This document shows positions 22,991-35,447 of a DNA stretch of 64,000 nucleotides, piece after piece. Source of the stretch: Heliocybe sulcata (lineage: Eukaryota; Basidiomycota; Agaricomycetes; Gloeophyllales; Gloeophyllaceae); the NCBI GenBank assembly GCA_004369045.1, contig ML213503.1, positions 186,001-250,000 of the forward strand, read 5' to 3'. The notes beneath the pieces are model-generated. The model saw only the letters and a program-made list of their open reading frames with translations, made no database searches and had not been told where the DNA came from. The position numbers were made by a program, and so were the translations under genes. Each line of letters opens with the position of its first letter. Position 1 is the stretch's first letter.

Positions 22991-23936
22991 GAAAGAACTG
23001 CAGGCATTTGTATGTAGGACTCCTTCCACCAGTGACTAGTGAGGATTTAAAGCTGTACTTTTATAATGCATATCAACTGATTAATCACGATTTTGCACCA
23101 GCTACTTCTCCCATTCCACCATAGATGTTCGGGCACCTCTTACGACTATACTCGGTCTCACCATCTGTGACGGGTCTACACCTTGGGCGGGTGATATCGA
23201 GGAATTCATTATTACCGGGGGCCAGAGTACCAAAAGGCTTCTAGATCACCTTGTCACCGCCCGTCGCGTCGTCTTCCCGCCGAACCTCCAAAGTGTGGGC
23301 CATCCTTTCGTTCGATTCAAAGTCCACCACCTTCTCAGACAAGGACGACTCGAGTTTTGTCATGGTAGAGGCCATGGGACGCATCGATGACCTCCCCGAC
23401 CAATGGCGGTGGCACCTCGCGTGCTTCGGGCATGGACATCGCCTCGCTCATCAGCTTTCTCCTCGTGGAGCGCATCCAGTCGGGCGGACTCCACAGGCCG
23501 AATGACAACTGTTTGACCTCCAAGAAAATTTCATAGATATTGCGCCTTTGTGCATTTCGAATTACATGCGATGAAGTGAAGCGTGATGTGGCTAAGGCCG
23601 CGAGGCCTGTACAAGGTCGATCCCGTCGACAGACGTGAATATGCTGATCAATCCGAAGCTATAACGAGGAATGTACCCGCGCAGCATCCAAGAATACAAG
23701 ATGGTCAATCCAAACGAACCGAGAGATACAGATAGCGAAGTACAAATACAGCAGAGCAGTACCAGAGAATTCAGATGAGGGTCCAGACGTCCAGCAACCA
23801 AGAGATACATGCAGAAGGGTATAGATACAGCAAGCAAGCGAAAAGTAGGACCCAGAGCAAAAACCAAAAACCATCTATACCCAAGCACCAGAGAGTGTAC
23901 AGTTGAATTGAAGCATTAAATAGAGTGGGGGTATCT
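22991..23936. other. Convergent intergenic region, about 0.95 kb
   Basis: Lies between the 3' ends of the FMN-protein gene (plus) and the RdRP gene (minus). The part 23640-23890 is rich in A and G on the plus strand with scattered GAGATACAGA-like words. The open frames here are short and unlike protein. No gene supported. Confidence 0.45.
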
Positions 23937-26900
23937 TCAGTCATCGCCAGGCTGGATCACCTTCAACACTGACGGCGGTATTGTGCTGAGGTTTGCAATC
24001 GCCCCAGTGGAAGTAGATCGTCCCTTCGCTTCAGCCTTGATACCGCAGATATCCCAGAATGCCACCCTGAAAGCAAAGTACGTCCCAATCTTGAAAGCGC
24101 GAGCTGCCTTCCATCGAGAGACCTCGCGCTCGCTGGTGACCACTGAGATACCCGTCGGCCCTTCACGGTAAAGCTTCACTACGTCTTGAATCATCTCTTC
24201 TACTGACTTCTGTTCGCCACCAGACTTCTTCCCGACCTTCTTTGTCGGTGACGCCGAACTAATTGGCTTTGTGGATGAGCCCCAATGAATCGATCTCCAA
24301 GCCTGATACACCTTTTTGACATGGTCCTCGACAATGTCAAGATCTGCCTTCACGTATTCTGCTCCTCTAGCATTGGACGCAGCTCGGCGCTCCGCGTCCT
24401 CCCAGGGTGCCGTGACATCCTGGTCAAGATCGTTCAAGCCTCGCTGAAGCTCATCGTACTTGCTGAGGAGCCGATCTCTCTCTGTCTTGCCAACAGCCAT
24501 CAGTTCGCAGAGTACACAGGGGCCCAGCGTCTTCATCCTTGGAAGCCTCCGTTTGTGGCCATACTCTTCATAGTCTGGGCCGCCCTGCTTCTTCATGCAA
24601 TCAGGGATAGCGCAGTCGTACTGATTCTGATCTCGCTTCATGACGTCTCTGTTGACACGTAGACCTGTCTTATCTGAGTCAAGCAAGTGCGTGAACCTTC
24701 ACCGGGAATGAGCATGAGATGCGGTCTCAGGCTGGACGAGCGCTTACATGTGAGCGAGGCGTTCTGTTGGCGCATGTGCCAGACCCCAGCTGTGTACTGC
24801 AATGTCATGGTACTTGGAATATATACCGACCTTCCTGTCACCCATCCCTTGAAGCAGCACTTTGATCAAAGCAGAGTGCGCCTCTGAGCGGGGGAGGTTC
24901 GAAGTGCGATTGACAAAGGATGACACTTGCTCAATGTCTCGGTGGAAGTTCTTTGCAATGAAGTCGGGCTCGGGGACGCACAGTCGCGCATTCCGGAAGG
25001 GCTCCACGATGTCTCGATCCCATACAACCATTACGGTATCTATACGGGCGATTCATAACGATGCGCTGCGAATGAGACAGAGACATACCTCCGTCGTAGT
25101 CTACATGCATGCTCAGAAACGTTGAGGTGATGGCACGATTACATCTACGTACCTCCACCGCCGAGATAGCTGGCTAGGGATCGATCGCCTTTCGTAGATA
25201 CCACAAGGACATCACTATAGTCGGCAAGCTGGGGACGCTTCACTGCCATAACCTACTCCGCATTCAGCAACGTCAGCAAACACTAAGCAAGGTGTTTGTG
25301 CACCTTCTGTATGTCTGACGCGACTCTCGTCGGATTCCTACTGAGCTGAGGCGCCATGAGCTGCCTATGCACGTGAAGGATCGGCCAGCTCATCACGTAC
25401 AAGGACAGGACCTTCTAGAGTGTCAGAACACATGCCTTCGAACTCCCGTGTCGTCCTCAGATAAACTTCTCCTTCCCCAAGAATACCGAAGGGATCTTTG
25501 GGGAGTCTGCTTAATCACAAGCAGTTGCAGGCGAGAAATGCACAAACCGGGTACAATGAAGCCCTCCAGAGACCACGGGATTGTGATGTGATATCCCAGA
25601 GTCGCAGCCTCCATCAATCTAGTAAGGATTTCTCTTACCTTGCTGGACAGAAACCGGGATTTCAAAGGAAGAAAGCCTGATCGCAGCAGCTCAAAGGCGC
25701 TCTCGTGCAGGGAAAGCGGAGGCGAAGACGGATCGAAGGCAAAGTCCGCGTTAAGCGCGTCCTTGTCATCGGCATCATAATCTTCGTCATCGTCGAAAGC
25801 ACTGAACGGGTTTTCATCTTCGACCGCCTCTCGAAACTCCCTTCCACTGAAACCAAGAGCTCGGCTCATGCCGCCAGCGAGCCGCTGTAGCTTGCTCCCG
25901 GAGACACGGCCTGCTCTGTCGATAGCACTCATCAGCAAAAGAGCGGCGTACGGGCCATCCCAGTTCGTCAATTCTTCAGCAGTCTCTCGAAGGCCATCGG
26001 ACAACAGTTTCGTGAGGACAGGCGTGGGGACGCCATTGTGATGGAGATTAAGAACGGTCTGCATAGAAGACCTGCCAGGATGGCGCAAGCGGCTTGCGCA
26101 GATCAGATCAAAAATAAGGTGAGCGCGGTGCACAGTGGAAAACTCGGGAAGCGAGATCTTCTTCTGGGAGTCCCGAATCCAGATTTCGGGGGCACCGTCT
26201 GGTTTCTGGTGCTCGGGATTCGGGTGCAAGATCCAGAGGCCCTTCGATCCAGCGACTCGTCCCTGAACAGCCGTAGGAGTATTCTTATAGCCCATGCGAT
26301 TCTTGATGGCCAGTAGGGCCGCGCCATTCATAAAGCCGCATCCATCTGTCATGATCTGCTCAGGGCCAGCATTTCTTGTGGCCACTCCAGGCGCAACTAT
26401 ATTACGAAGCTTTGTCAGCGGCGATCTGAACAGCATCTGGCAACACCCCTACTTTGGTCAGGTATGAAATGGATGTTTCGTGCTTCAAATTCCAGGACTG
26501 GGACAGACGTGGAGAACCCCAGGGCGAACCGCGTTGTATACTTGCTGATAGGCTGTCACGGCAATATTTGAGGGACACTTCAATAGACAATTCACATGCA
26601 CTGACTTGCTTCGCATTCATGGCAAGTGGGTTATACCATCTGATCAGTTCCTCCAGCGACAACCGAGCCTGGTCGCCTTGCTGAAAATTCGGCCGCCGCT
26701 CAAAATCCTCTGATATCTCCACCAGATAGAGTTTCCCGTCCTTCGCATGCAAAGGGACGTACGTCCGGCCCATCAGCACAAACTTGCGACAAAGAAAACC
26801 AAGCACGTCTTTGTACTCGTCCCTCAGGAGCTTGTCCGGTACGTGCAGCGCAAGCAAGCGCCGCGACCCCAGAAACCGAGCGAACCGGTTCGAGCGACGC

Positions 26901-29030
26901 ATCTCGCATTCTTTCAGAAAAATGCTATACGACGAGCTTCCCTCTGGTTTGTGCAGGTGGACGACTTGCTGGATCTTACCCCCGTACCAATTGGGCGCTT
27001 CGTCGTACTCGCCCATTAGACCAAGGCCGCGCCCTTTGTTCTCGAGGATCGCGCTCTGTTCCCTGTCCATGTCGCGCCTAGGGAGGACATCAACAAGACA
27101 AGCGTGCCATGGCTTACGCTCACATACCACAGCGCAAGTCCCGAGACCTTTCTCTCCGGAACAGGCAGACCCCGCATAACAGGAATCACCTTGTGCGCAG
27201 CCTCGGCGTTACGTCCCCTCAGCTGCAGTAGCTTCTCCGGAGTCAGATCGTCCCAGGTCCAATGCCCACAGGTCACACCCCTAGCAACTTCGTACTGGAC
27301 ACCCCAGGCAAGCTGTTCCAGTTCCTTCTGATGCTTCGAAGAATGAGCTATTACCACCCGCTCCAGCGCCAAGGCATTCCCGCCGAATGTCGCCTTTACC
27401 ATTTCTTCGTCAAAGCGCGAGTCGGCAGGCGTAGGTGGATTCGGCGCCAGCGGGATGTTGTCACCTGGTATATCGCCCGTAGTGTATGATTTTGCGACAT
27501 TCGGCTGCACCGCGGGTTTACGAACCGGGCGCTTTTCGGGGCTGACAGGACGCTTCGGCGTCCCATCTACATCCCGAGAAGATCCTTGGACGAAAGCAGG
27601 GGAAACGGCAGAAGAGCCAGACGGATCTGAGCGTGGAGCATTCGCATGATGCGAGGGCAGACCTGCTTCAGATCTCTTTCGAGCCGGACGTTTTCCCACT
27701 GGTGTACCGAACACGTCACCCTCAAATATATCCTCTCGACGGGGAAATATTCCCTTCGGCAAGACGAAAGGTTTTAGCGCGCTCGGACTCGTCGTTGATT
27801 CCTCCACGCTACGCTTGCTCGGGGATCTGGGCGGCGAGACCGGTACGCCATAATTCTGCCCATCCAGAGCCGCAGGCGCCGTCCGCCTTGTCTTGGAGGG
27901 CGACTGTGGAAACTGCCGAGGGGAAAGATCCAAGGTCTCCGGATACTCCAGGGCTGTCCGTGGAGTCTTGACCCGTGATCCCTCCCTGAGCTTGTCGAGA
28001 TTCGGATAGATAGAATCCAGTTTCCGGGGAGAAGACGCTGAAGACTGTGTTGGGCCAGAGGAGCCCGACCATACAGACGATATGGACGTGTTTTGAGAGT
28101 CGAAGAAGCTGAATGATGTGTGCCTCGTGGACGTGTCGGACGACTCCGTATCCGTGTCAACCACTATCGTGAAGGTTACAGCAGTACTAATAAGGATAAG
28201 GGAGACCTACTTTCGATGACTAGAGGTACAATTAGACAGAATACGACGCAGGCCAGCGAGTATCCGCACCTTCATTCTCCTCGACCTCCATCTGATCAGA
28301 CGTGATATTTTCGGGACTTAGAGTCATCCTGGATGGAGACAAGATGGGTTCTCCCTGTTCTGTCCTTTTGCGAATCTTCAAAGGTCTGGGCCTCTTGGAT
28401 CCTGCAGAATGCTGGGCTAGAATGCAGTAAGCCACGGTCACGAATCCATACGTTTAGGAGAGGACTTACCACTTCGCTCCGTGCTAACACTTCTGTCCTG
28501 GAATGTGCGTGCAGGAGCTGACCTCTTTGCCGTGGAAGGCGTCCGTCCCCGAGGGCTGCCAGTATTGATCGCGTGATAAGCGGTGGGAGGTGACTTGAGA
28601 GGTGAAGCTATGCCAAAGAAACCAAGCGAGGCGGGTTAGCTACGAACGTGACATGCTCTGCGAGATCCGTGATCGCAAAAACAAAATATGAATTATGTCC
28701 AGCAAAGCCTCCGTACAGCTTGGAGCCGGGTCATCATACCACACGCAACATCGTGTGTATAGTCGCAAGTCACGATCGGTACGGCCTGGGTATGAATTCA
28801 ATAGTCTGCAAGACCTCATTTCATTGACCGTGTCCGCGCTCAATGAATCCGAGCACTACAAAGCGGTTCCCCAGCCCGTAACTCCCATGAAAAAGAGCGA
28901 CATTCGAGGTAGCCTGCAGCAAACAAGATGCGCTCTGCGACTTACCCGCAACAATCTGATCCACTTCATCCAAATCCTGCTGGTCCATCCCAGTATCACC
29001 CGCCCATAGCTCATCGTCAGTCGTCGACAT
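23937..29030 (-). CDS. RNA-dependent RNA polymerase of RNA silencing (QDE-1/RDR family)
   Basis: Cellular RdRP that copies aberrant single-stranded RNA to make dsRNA for Dicer. Exons on the minus strand: 29030-28946, 28607-28470, 28416-28270, 28163-27128, 27062-26606, 26552-26453, 26396-25548, 25495-25401, 25345-25304, 25252-25153, 25100-25089, 25039-24748, 24696-23937. They sum to 4113 nt (1370 residues) in frame. An N-terminal 300 residues rich in Ser and Pro are probably disordered. The catalytic core follows: MTDGCGFMN, a Gly/Pro block GLWILHPNP, the IPWSLEGFIVPDPFGIL block, GEGEVYL, SRNPTR and the metal-binding DYDGD followed by TVMVVWDRD. The C-terminal helical head carries a CAIPDC cysteine pair. 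The DYDGD motif is spread over three exons, the middle one 12 nt long. An optional 9-nt exon at 28211-28219 would also keep frame and add three residues. Gene symbol not assigned. Confidence 0.95.
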
Positions 29031-29815
29031 TACAGTTGCTCCTCTGGTTCTCGCTCGCCAGCGCGTGTGATGGATGGAGATAGATAACAAGCGTAAGTTC
29101 AAGACCATTCAAAACAGCACGCGAACAAAGGAGAGAATCGTCCGCAGTGGTATGAGTCTAGCGCTAAATGTTGGGCAGGGTTAAGAGCAGCGGAAGGAAA
29201 TTGATGGTCCCTTCCCTTTGTACCCGCGTGGCGAGTAACTAGTAAGGGCGCGAACGCGATTGGCGATGGGAACGCGACGCGCCTGACCACGTGCGACCCC
29301 GCTGCCACACATGTACAGCCACATTCTGACGCTGCCACTCAGTATGTCCCAAACAGTGCCAAGCAAGGATACACTCGGGACGTTACCAAGGCGAGGTAAC
29401 GATCGGGGAGGCCGGCTTTGGTTTCTCGGCCAGGTAAGCCTTGTATCCATGCATCTTAAATATTGATTACATATATACATATACATATAGCTTCATAAGA
29501 ATCTGTAGGGTCTTAACGTGACTTCCTCAGTTGGAGAGGTCGAGGCTTAGCAAGGACATAGGCTCACAATGTCTGCCATGCCATCGCACTTCACAGTATG
29601 TCTGCGGTCTAGAAATACGACAGCCGGCGGTCCCTGAGAAAAGGATGTCCACGGCCCCACCAAAGCGCGGCGAGAGTTTGGATCCATACCTCGAGGCTCA
29701 AATAACGAATCCGGCCTTCAAGTCGATCACTTGATGGCCGTCCGGGCATAGCGCTTTACTCCGCCTATACCCTCCCAACCTCTTCCCTATGCCTCGCAGA
29801 GCGTAGGTAGGTCCA
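29031..29815. other. Divergent intergenic region (RdRP / DUF6533 A)
   Basis: These 785 bp separate two genes pointing away from each other and must hold both promoters. A TA-rich run (about 29466-29490, with ATATATACATATACATATAG) sits in the middle. A short upstream open frame, 29789-29806, precedes the DUF6533 start by 9 bases. No other gene seen. Confidence 0.5.
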
Positions 29816-31370
29816 ATGCTGATCCCTCAGGAGTTGTCCAACCTCCTCCAAGGCATATCGGGCGCGCTCTACCTCGAGCTCGCTTCCATTACGTTGGCTT
29901 ACTGGGAGTATTGTATTACGCTCGACCAGGAGGTGCGTTTTGGAGGTCGGTAGCCCAGAGAGGAGAGCTGATAGTGTACGTACGTGCTAGGTTCAATACT
30001 TCTGGGCCGGTCGGTGGAGCTTGTCTAGGGTGCTGTTCCTGCTGAATCGCTACCTTAACGTTGTAAACGTCACGTCAGTATCTGGTGTCTACGCTAGGGC
30101 GCTCACATTGTTTGACGGAAAGATGTTTCAGGATTTGTTTATATGGTATGTACGATCCCGCGGACTTTCAGAGCGCTGCTGACGTTACTTAGGCCTCGCC
30201 TGGTTTCTGACGACTGGACAGTTCATAGCAGCTGTGAGTCCTCATGCAGCAACTGCGAACCGTATTGACGAGATCGCATTTAGATGTGAGATACCCTGTC
30301 GCACGGGAAGTCGTACTTCTGACATTCGAAAAGAGTAGATGCCGCGACAATCATCACAACCGTCATCCTGCTAGCAGTCGAAGGTGCGTCCCATCACTCT
30401 CTCCCGACCCTATCTCCCTACACATTACTCTCCAGTCATGCACGCCCTCCGACTCTGGTACATGTTTTCCCACAATCAGCACGTCCAGTGGGTCATCGTC
30501 GCTCTTTCCGTCGCATACGGCATCGCAGAGTTCGCGATAGTGGGGTTATGGCTGCAGGACAAGGGTTCGCAATATGCCAACGGGCGGCTGTGGATATCGC
30601 CGCTGATCGTGCACACTGTGCTCTACGCCATGACGATCCTAAGAGCCGTCTTCTTTAAGCCGGCGTCCGGCGATGCTCGGGCGGTGATGAATCGTATTCT
30701 TAAGGAGTGGGTACCGTTTCGATTGGTGCCGTGTTTCAGGAATATTAATGAGGTGCATTCGTAGCGGTTTTCTGTTTTTCTCTGCATCGTTTGGTACGAA
30801 TCCGGTACATATCGCGGGGGGTACGTGTCTCTGATTTCCCTGCAGCTTCTACGGCATTCGCGACGATAGGCGCATTGCAATCCAATACACTCGTAGGCCA
30901 CGCACCATTCCTTTCAAAACCAGTCACTCACCACGGGCCATACAGATTTCAACGCCTGCAAGATACACACAGTCCGTCCACCCCCCACAAAAACCACCAA
31001 ACGCTAACCCCCACCCAGGTTCTTTCTCGTCATGACCTCCATCGCCATGTCCCGCCTCATGCTCAGCATCCACTCCCTCTCCGCCTCGCTAGGCACCGAA
31101 AGCGAATGGCTCCTCAGCCACCTCGAAATGAGCCGCATGCACTTCCGCCAGGGCTCCCGCGACGGGGAGCTCATCGTCGACGTGGACAATGTCGGCAACA
31201 ACGACTACGAGCTGACGAATGCCGAGGACCTCTCGTATTTGGGTTCTACGTCTACGATACTGGAATGTGTACCGAAGACGCCGACGGAGACGATTACGAC
31301 GCGGGAAGGCGGGGAGTACGATATTAGCGTAGTGAAGCGTGAGTTTGGCTCGGATACCAGTTGTGCGTAG
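29816..31370 (+). CDS. DUF6533-family seven-helix membrane protein, copy A
   Basis: Basidiomycete-expanded multi-pass membrane family with a GPCR-like layout; no ligand or signal known. The start is MLIPQELSNLL; helix 1 contains LAYWEYCITLDQE, followed by the YFWAGRWSLSRVLFLLNRY motif that defines the N-terminal domain. Exons resolved: 29816-29932, 29991-30073, 30132-30145 (14 nt), 30192-30232, then one ending at 30369 by donor gtgcgt, one from MHALRLWYMF to ILKE (30436-30708), and a last exon ending at 31370 with SRLMLSIHSLSASLG and LEMSR. The join before the VILLAVEV segment (near 30232-30340) could not be fixed in phase with canonical sites, so either an exon was missed or the gene is damaged there. 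It is one of four copies in the window. Confidence 0.75.
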
Positions 31371-32179
31371 AGTCTCGTGATATATGGTCGGACACTGCAT
31401 ATAGTGCGTCTCATTGCATTTGGTTCTGTTGGAGTACTTATTCTCTTGATTCAGGTTTAACGTATATACGTCAACATCACGAACATTTCATATGGCAAGC
31501 TTGAACTGCCGTCTCCCTCCAGTCATGTAAATTTGGCTGTATAGAAAAGATCACGCGGCGGTATCTATTCTGCGGGGATCAACGAACGGCTCCGAAGTAA
31601 GTGCGCGATGAAGATATGTATACGTTTGGACCCGCGTTCATCAGTAACTGATACGGTTTGAAGTCAAATGCGGAGTTCCATTCTTATGATTAGACGCTAC
31701 TTGCTCTTCCATTATGCATTATGCCTTGACCCTCCTACGTTCTGGTTTCACCATCTCCTGGGGCTACCCAAGACCGATCCTAATGCAGAACCACAGACTT
31801 TAGCTGGTTTTCGGCTCCGAGGATCAATGCTAAGGATCTATTAATACTGATCTATCACGTCGAGGTATGGGCTCGCCATGGATGGTAGATATCCCGCCTG
31901 CTGACTGCGTTACTTGATTGCATCCAAAGGCCGTTCTGCTACCTCAGTCTGACTAGACTTCCATTTGCCTCGGGTTCTTCCCCTTCTGCCCACTATGAAC
32001 AGCCAGCCGAGCGGGTAAATCCATCGAAGGATTGATTCTGTCGCCGGCAAAGAGTGCATGCTATGCGGATCTCTGCACCCATCCATCAAAGATTCGAGCA
32101 ACCGTCCAAGTCCACAAATAGCCACCCACAAAAGGCCTCTTCACACCGCCCAAACGCATCCTCCATCCTTCCTTATGCC
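31371..32179. other. Intergenic region, about 0.8 kb
   Basis: Spacer between tandem DUF6533 copies A and B. It contains no recognisable coding sequence. A minimal upstream open frame, ATG CCA TGA at 32175-32183, overlaps the start codon of copy B. Confidence 0.5.
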
Positions 32180-33682
32180 ATGACAGACACCCAAATACCC
32201 GCCGCAGACGCAAACGCCCTGTACTTCGCCGTCGCAGTCCTCGCCATGACTGTCTGGGAGTACCTCATCATGCTTGATATGGAGGTACGCTCCCTGCCTC
32301 GGTCCCCATTCGCGTTGATGGCGATGTGCCACAATAGATAGACTTCTTTTGGAGCGGGCCATGGACGCTATCACGCATTCTTTTCTTTCTGGTGAGTCGG
32401 TTTACTGAGAAACAATATTAATATCCAACCTGAGGATGTCTCAGAACCGATACATTCCTTTATCTGTAACTGGGTAAGTACTCCTTTTGCCTTGTAGCGT
32501 GCAGCGTTGAACGCGGCGTAGTCTAGTGTTTCATGGTAAGCTATCAGGTCACATGATACGCAGGCTGACGGTGGCATAGTATTATGCGTCAAGACGGCGT
32601 CGAATTCCGTGAGCAAAGTCACTCAGGATACTTCATGCAACATATTAATCCAGCCTTGACAGATGTACATATCCCACGACTTGGATCCACAACTGCCCTC
32701 TAACCCGCCCACAGAATCATATCCATCGCAGTACTCACCGGTCTGGGATTGACCACAACCGAAGGTACCCCCCTTCCCTTCCTTCAGAACCCCACTAACC
32801 CCACCAGTCATGCACGCCGTCCGCCTCTGGCACATGTTCACCTCCTCCACCCCCATCAAATGTGTCATCCTCTCCATCTCCTTAGTCTACAACATCGTCC
32901 AATGGGCCCTGCTCGCCAGCTACCTCCGCTCCCCCGCCTCCGCGCTGCACTTCTACAGCGGCAAAGCATGGATCCCTGCTCTCCTCATCCACTTCCTTCT
33001 ATTCCTCCTGACAGTCGTACGCGCTTTCGTCCCGCGGAGACGCTCAGCGGACGGACGGTGGCTGCGCAATAGAGTATTAAAAGAGTAAGCTCCCCGCTGC
33101 CCTCAACGTACTTCAACGTTCACCATCTAACTGCCACACAGGGGCGCCATGATATTCTCCGTAACATTCGGTACGTCCCCAAACCCTGCCCGACCCATCA
33201 ACTACCACCCACCCCTCCCCAGCGTCCACAATATTCACCGTCGCAGGCTCCCTATCCCCCACCCCCCTCCTATCCATCCCCGCCCGCTTCGCCCCGTAAG
33301 TCCCCTCCCCTTCCCCTCCCCACCCCCAAAATCCTAACCCCCACCCCCCAGGCTCATGCTCACAACCACCTCCGCCTCCCTCTCCCGCCTCCTCTTCACC
33401 ACCCGCTCCCTCTCCGCCTTCCCCTCCCTCACCACCCCCCCCTCCTCGCTCCTCAGCACCCTCGAAATGAGCCGCATCCGCTGGACCAAAGGTACCCGCG
33501 CCGGCGAGCTCTGGGTCGAGGTCGACAACCGCACCTCCTCCTGCGAGCGCAAGGCCGCGAAAGTGCTGTGGCTCGATCCGACGACACGGATCAGGATCGT
33601 CACGGCCCCCGCGGGGGTGTTGGGCGATGAGGAGGACGAGGCGTATCTGGTCGAGACAGTGGAGGGTGGTGTAGGATGCTGA
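32180..33682 (+). CDS. DUF6533-family seven-helix membrane protein, copy B
   Basis: Second copy, 0.8 kb downstream of copy A and in the same direction. Exons seen: 32180-32284 (MTDTQIPAADANALYFAVAV, ending MLDME), 32338-32391 (54 nt, FFWSGPWTLSRILFFL), 32445-32473 (29 nt, NRYIPLSVT), 32522-32535 (14 nt) and 32580-32608, then the RIISIAVLTGLGL helix (from 32715), MHAVRLWHMFTSS (from 32809), the LHFYSGKAWIPALLIHFLLF loop and helix, and a last exon ending at 33682. The C-terminal tail keeps SRLLF, LEMSRIRW, GELWVEVDN. The region 33090-33350 is very rich in C runs (CCCCACCCCCC), so the last introns are hard to place. Likely functional; the role is unknown. Confidence 0.75.
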
Positions 33683-34111
33683 GTTACTCCGGATATGTTA
33701 GTCGTCCCTGACGCAGCATGCCTCAACATGTCCGGGAACAGCGGAAACTCGATTGACAGCACTGGACGGTATAAATGACATGTAATAATCAAGCTCTAAC
33801 ATAAATGTCCGAGACGATGCAGCAGCAGCACAGCAAAGACAACGGAAAACAGAAAGCAGAATGCAAAGCCACTCAAATTATACTCGAACAAACCCAGCTC
33901 GTCAGAGTAGTAAGAGTAAGAAAGCAAGCAAAAACCGAAAAAGAGCGTCGTAAGCGTCGTTAAAGGGATGAAGCGGTGTTTCTCGTCAACGTTAATGATA
34001 TGCAGATGCGATTGAGATGAGACAATGATGCGATGAAGTGTGGCAGATGCGTGCATGGGGGAGACGTCGTGATGGTGGGGATGCCGATGACTGGGAATAG
34101 GATATGGGGGG

Positions 34112-35447
34112 TTACAAGCAGCAGCTGACAGCCCGCATATGCTGGACATTAGACAAGGACTTGACCCTCGGATACGACACCGACGGAACAGGGTCCCCGC
34201 GCTGCCACAACCCATCAGCACACACCACACCGCACGTCTAACAAAACCCCACTCACGATCAACGTCCGAAACACCCTCACATCCCTCGTAACCCTCAACT
34301 CCACACCCCTCACCGCGCACTCCATCTTCAAACTCGGCATCGTCGGATGCTTCAGCCCGCCCTCCCACACCTGGAGCGTCAGCACCTTAAGCTCGTCCCG
34401 CGCCCGCACCATACCCAAAACAGCCTCGAGCTGCGTATCCCTATCCACGCCGAGCGCGACGTGCTGGATCCCCCCGGGAAGCATCTTGTACACCAGCGGG
34501 GTCCCGAGGGAGTGCTCGACCCTAAACTCCCTAAGCTTCCCGCACTGCCCAATAACCGCCGCACCCTCCTTCGACCCGCACGACGGGAGCGCCAGCGACT
34601 CCAGCGTCCCCGCGTGCCGCCCCACAAGATGCTGCAACAAATCATTCGACGGCTCCCGCTCCAGATCCAGCACCCGCAAGCTCCTGCCCGAGTTCTGCAG
34701 CAGCCAGTTCATAAAGTCCGTCGACGGCTTGCTCTGGAAATTCATATGCAATTCTTCCAGAGACCCAGAGTAGGAAATCGACGCGTGCAGAGGAAGCCGG
34801 GGAGGCACACCTCGTACCTCGAGCGAGGCGACCGTCGGCCAAGCGTCCAAGAGCTGGAACAGGTACTCGTCCTCCGCACACGAGCTGCTATACTGCAACG
34901 CCGCCACCCGCGGCCCGCTCCGCAGGAGCGACACCGTACGCCCCGAAAACGCGGGAGCCACAGTCGCCTCGGAATCGGAAATGGCACCTCGGTCATTATG
35001 GCCGACGCCTATAGAGTCGCCTCGGCCGTATATAAACAGACCCAGTTCATACAGCTTCGGACAGGCCGCGACGGCGGCGGCGAAGGACGCCTCGGAGAGG
35101 TGGCCGGGCTGGTTGTGGTCGAGAACGACCCGCATCCGGAGAACAGAGTCGGCGAGCTGCCTGCCCGCGTCGAGCGCCAGCTTGAAGGAATCAAAGGCCG
35201 ATTCGTTCCTCAGCGTGACGCTGCGGAAGAGAAGTTTCTGCGCGGGGCCCGTCCATGCGCGGCAGACCAGCGCGCAGTTGCGGAGGAGCTGGTCGTCGGG
35301 CTGGAGGTCGGCGCTGTAGTACCCCGCCTCTAGGATGTGCATGATGAGTTCGACTGGTAAATGGACGGCTTTTCCCCGGGGCGGCTGAGGACGCTGTCTC
35401 TGCGCAGGAAGCGCCGCCTTCAAGTCCAGGACAATATCATGCGACAT
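34112..35447 (-). CDS. F-box protein with leucine-rich-like repeats
   Basis: Predicted substrate adaptor of an SCF ubiquitin ligase. The F-box is at residues 28-70 (VHLPVELIMHILEAGYY, then LRNCALVCRAWTGPAQKLLF) and is followed by about 300 residues with a loose LRR-like rhythm (SLEELHMNF, SLRVLDLERE, TLESLALPSCG, KLREFRVEHS, ELKVLTLQVWEGG). Exon 1 is 35447-34257. A strong donor gtgagt at 34256 and acceptor at 34202 would add exon 2, 34201-34112, in frame (426 residues). If not spliced, the frame ends at 34215 (410 residues). The start MSHDIVLDLK is the first Met in frame. The substrate cannot be told; such F-box/LRR proteins are numerous in Agaricomycetes. Confidence 0.84.

Noticed and set aside
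25498-25890. Plus-strand frames inside the RdRP locus
   Set aside because: Antisense shadows of RdRP exons.
33334-33792. 152-codon minus-strand frame
   Set aside because: Antisense to the last exon of DUF6533 copy B in a C-rich region; Ser/Thr/Val repeats are the shadow of that strand.
33796-34055. Possible 85-residue two-helix protein downstream of the F-box gene (minus strand)
   Set aside because: It contains hydrophobic stretches (TTLFFGFCLLSYSYYSD) but has no homologue I recognise and lies where the F-box 3' UTR is expected.
34347-35333. 328-codon plus-strand frame
   Set aside because: Antisense to the F-box gene; extremely Arg/Pro/Gln-rich and without family features.
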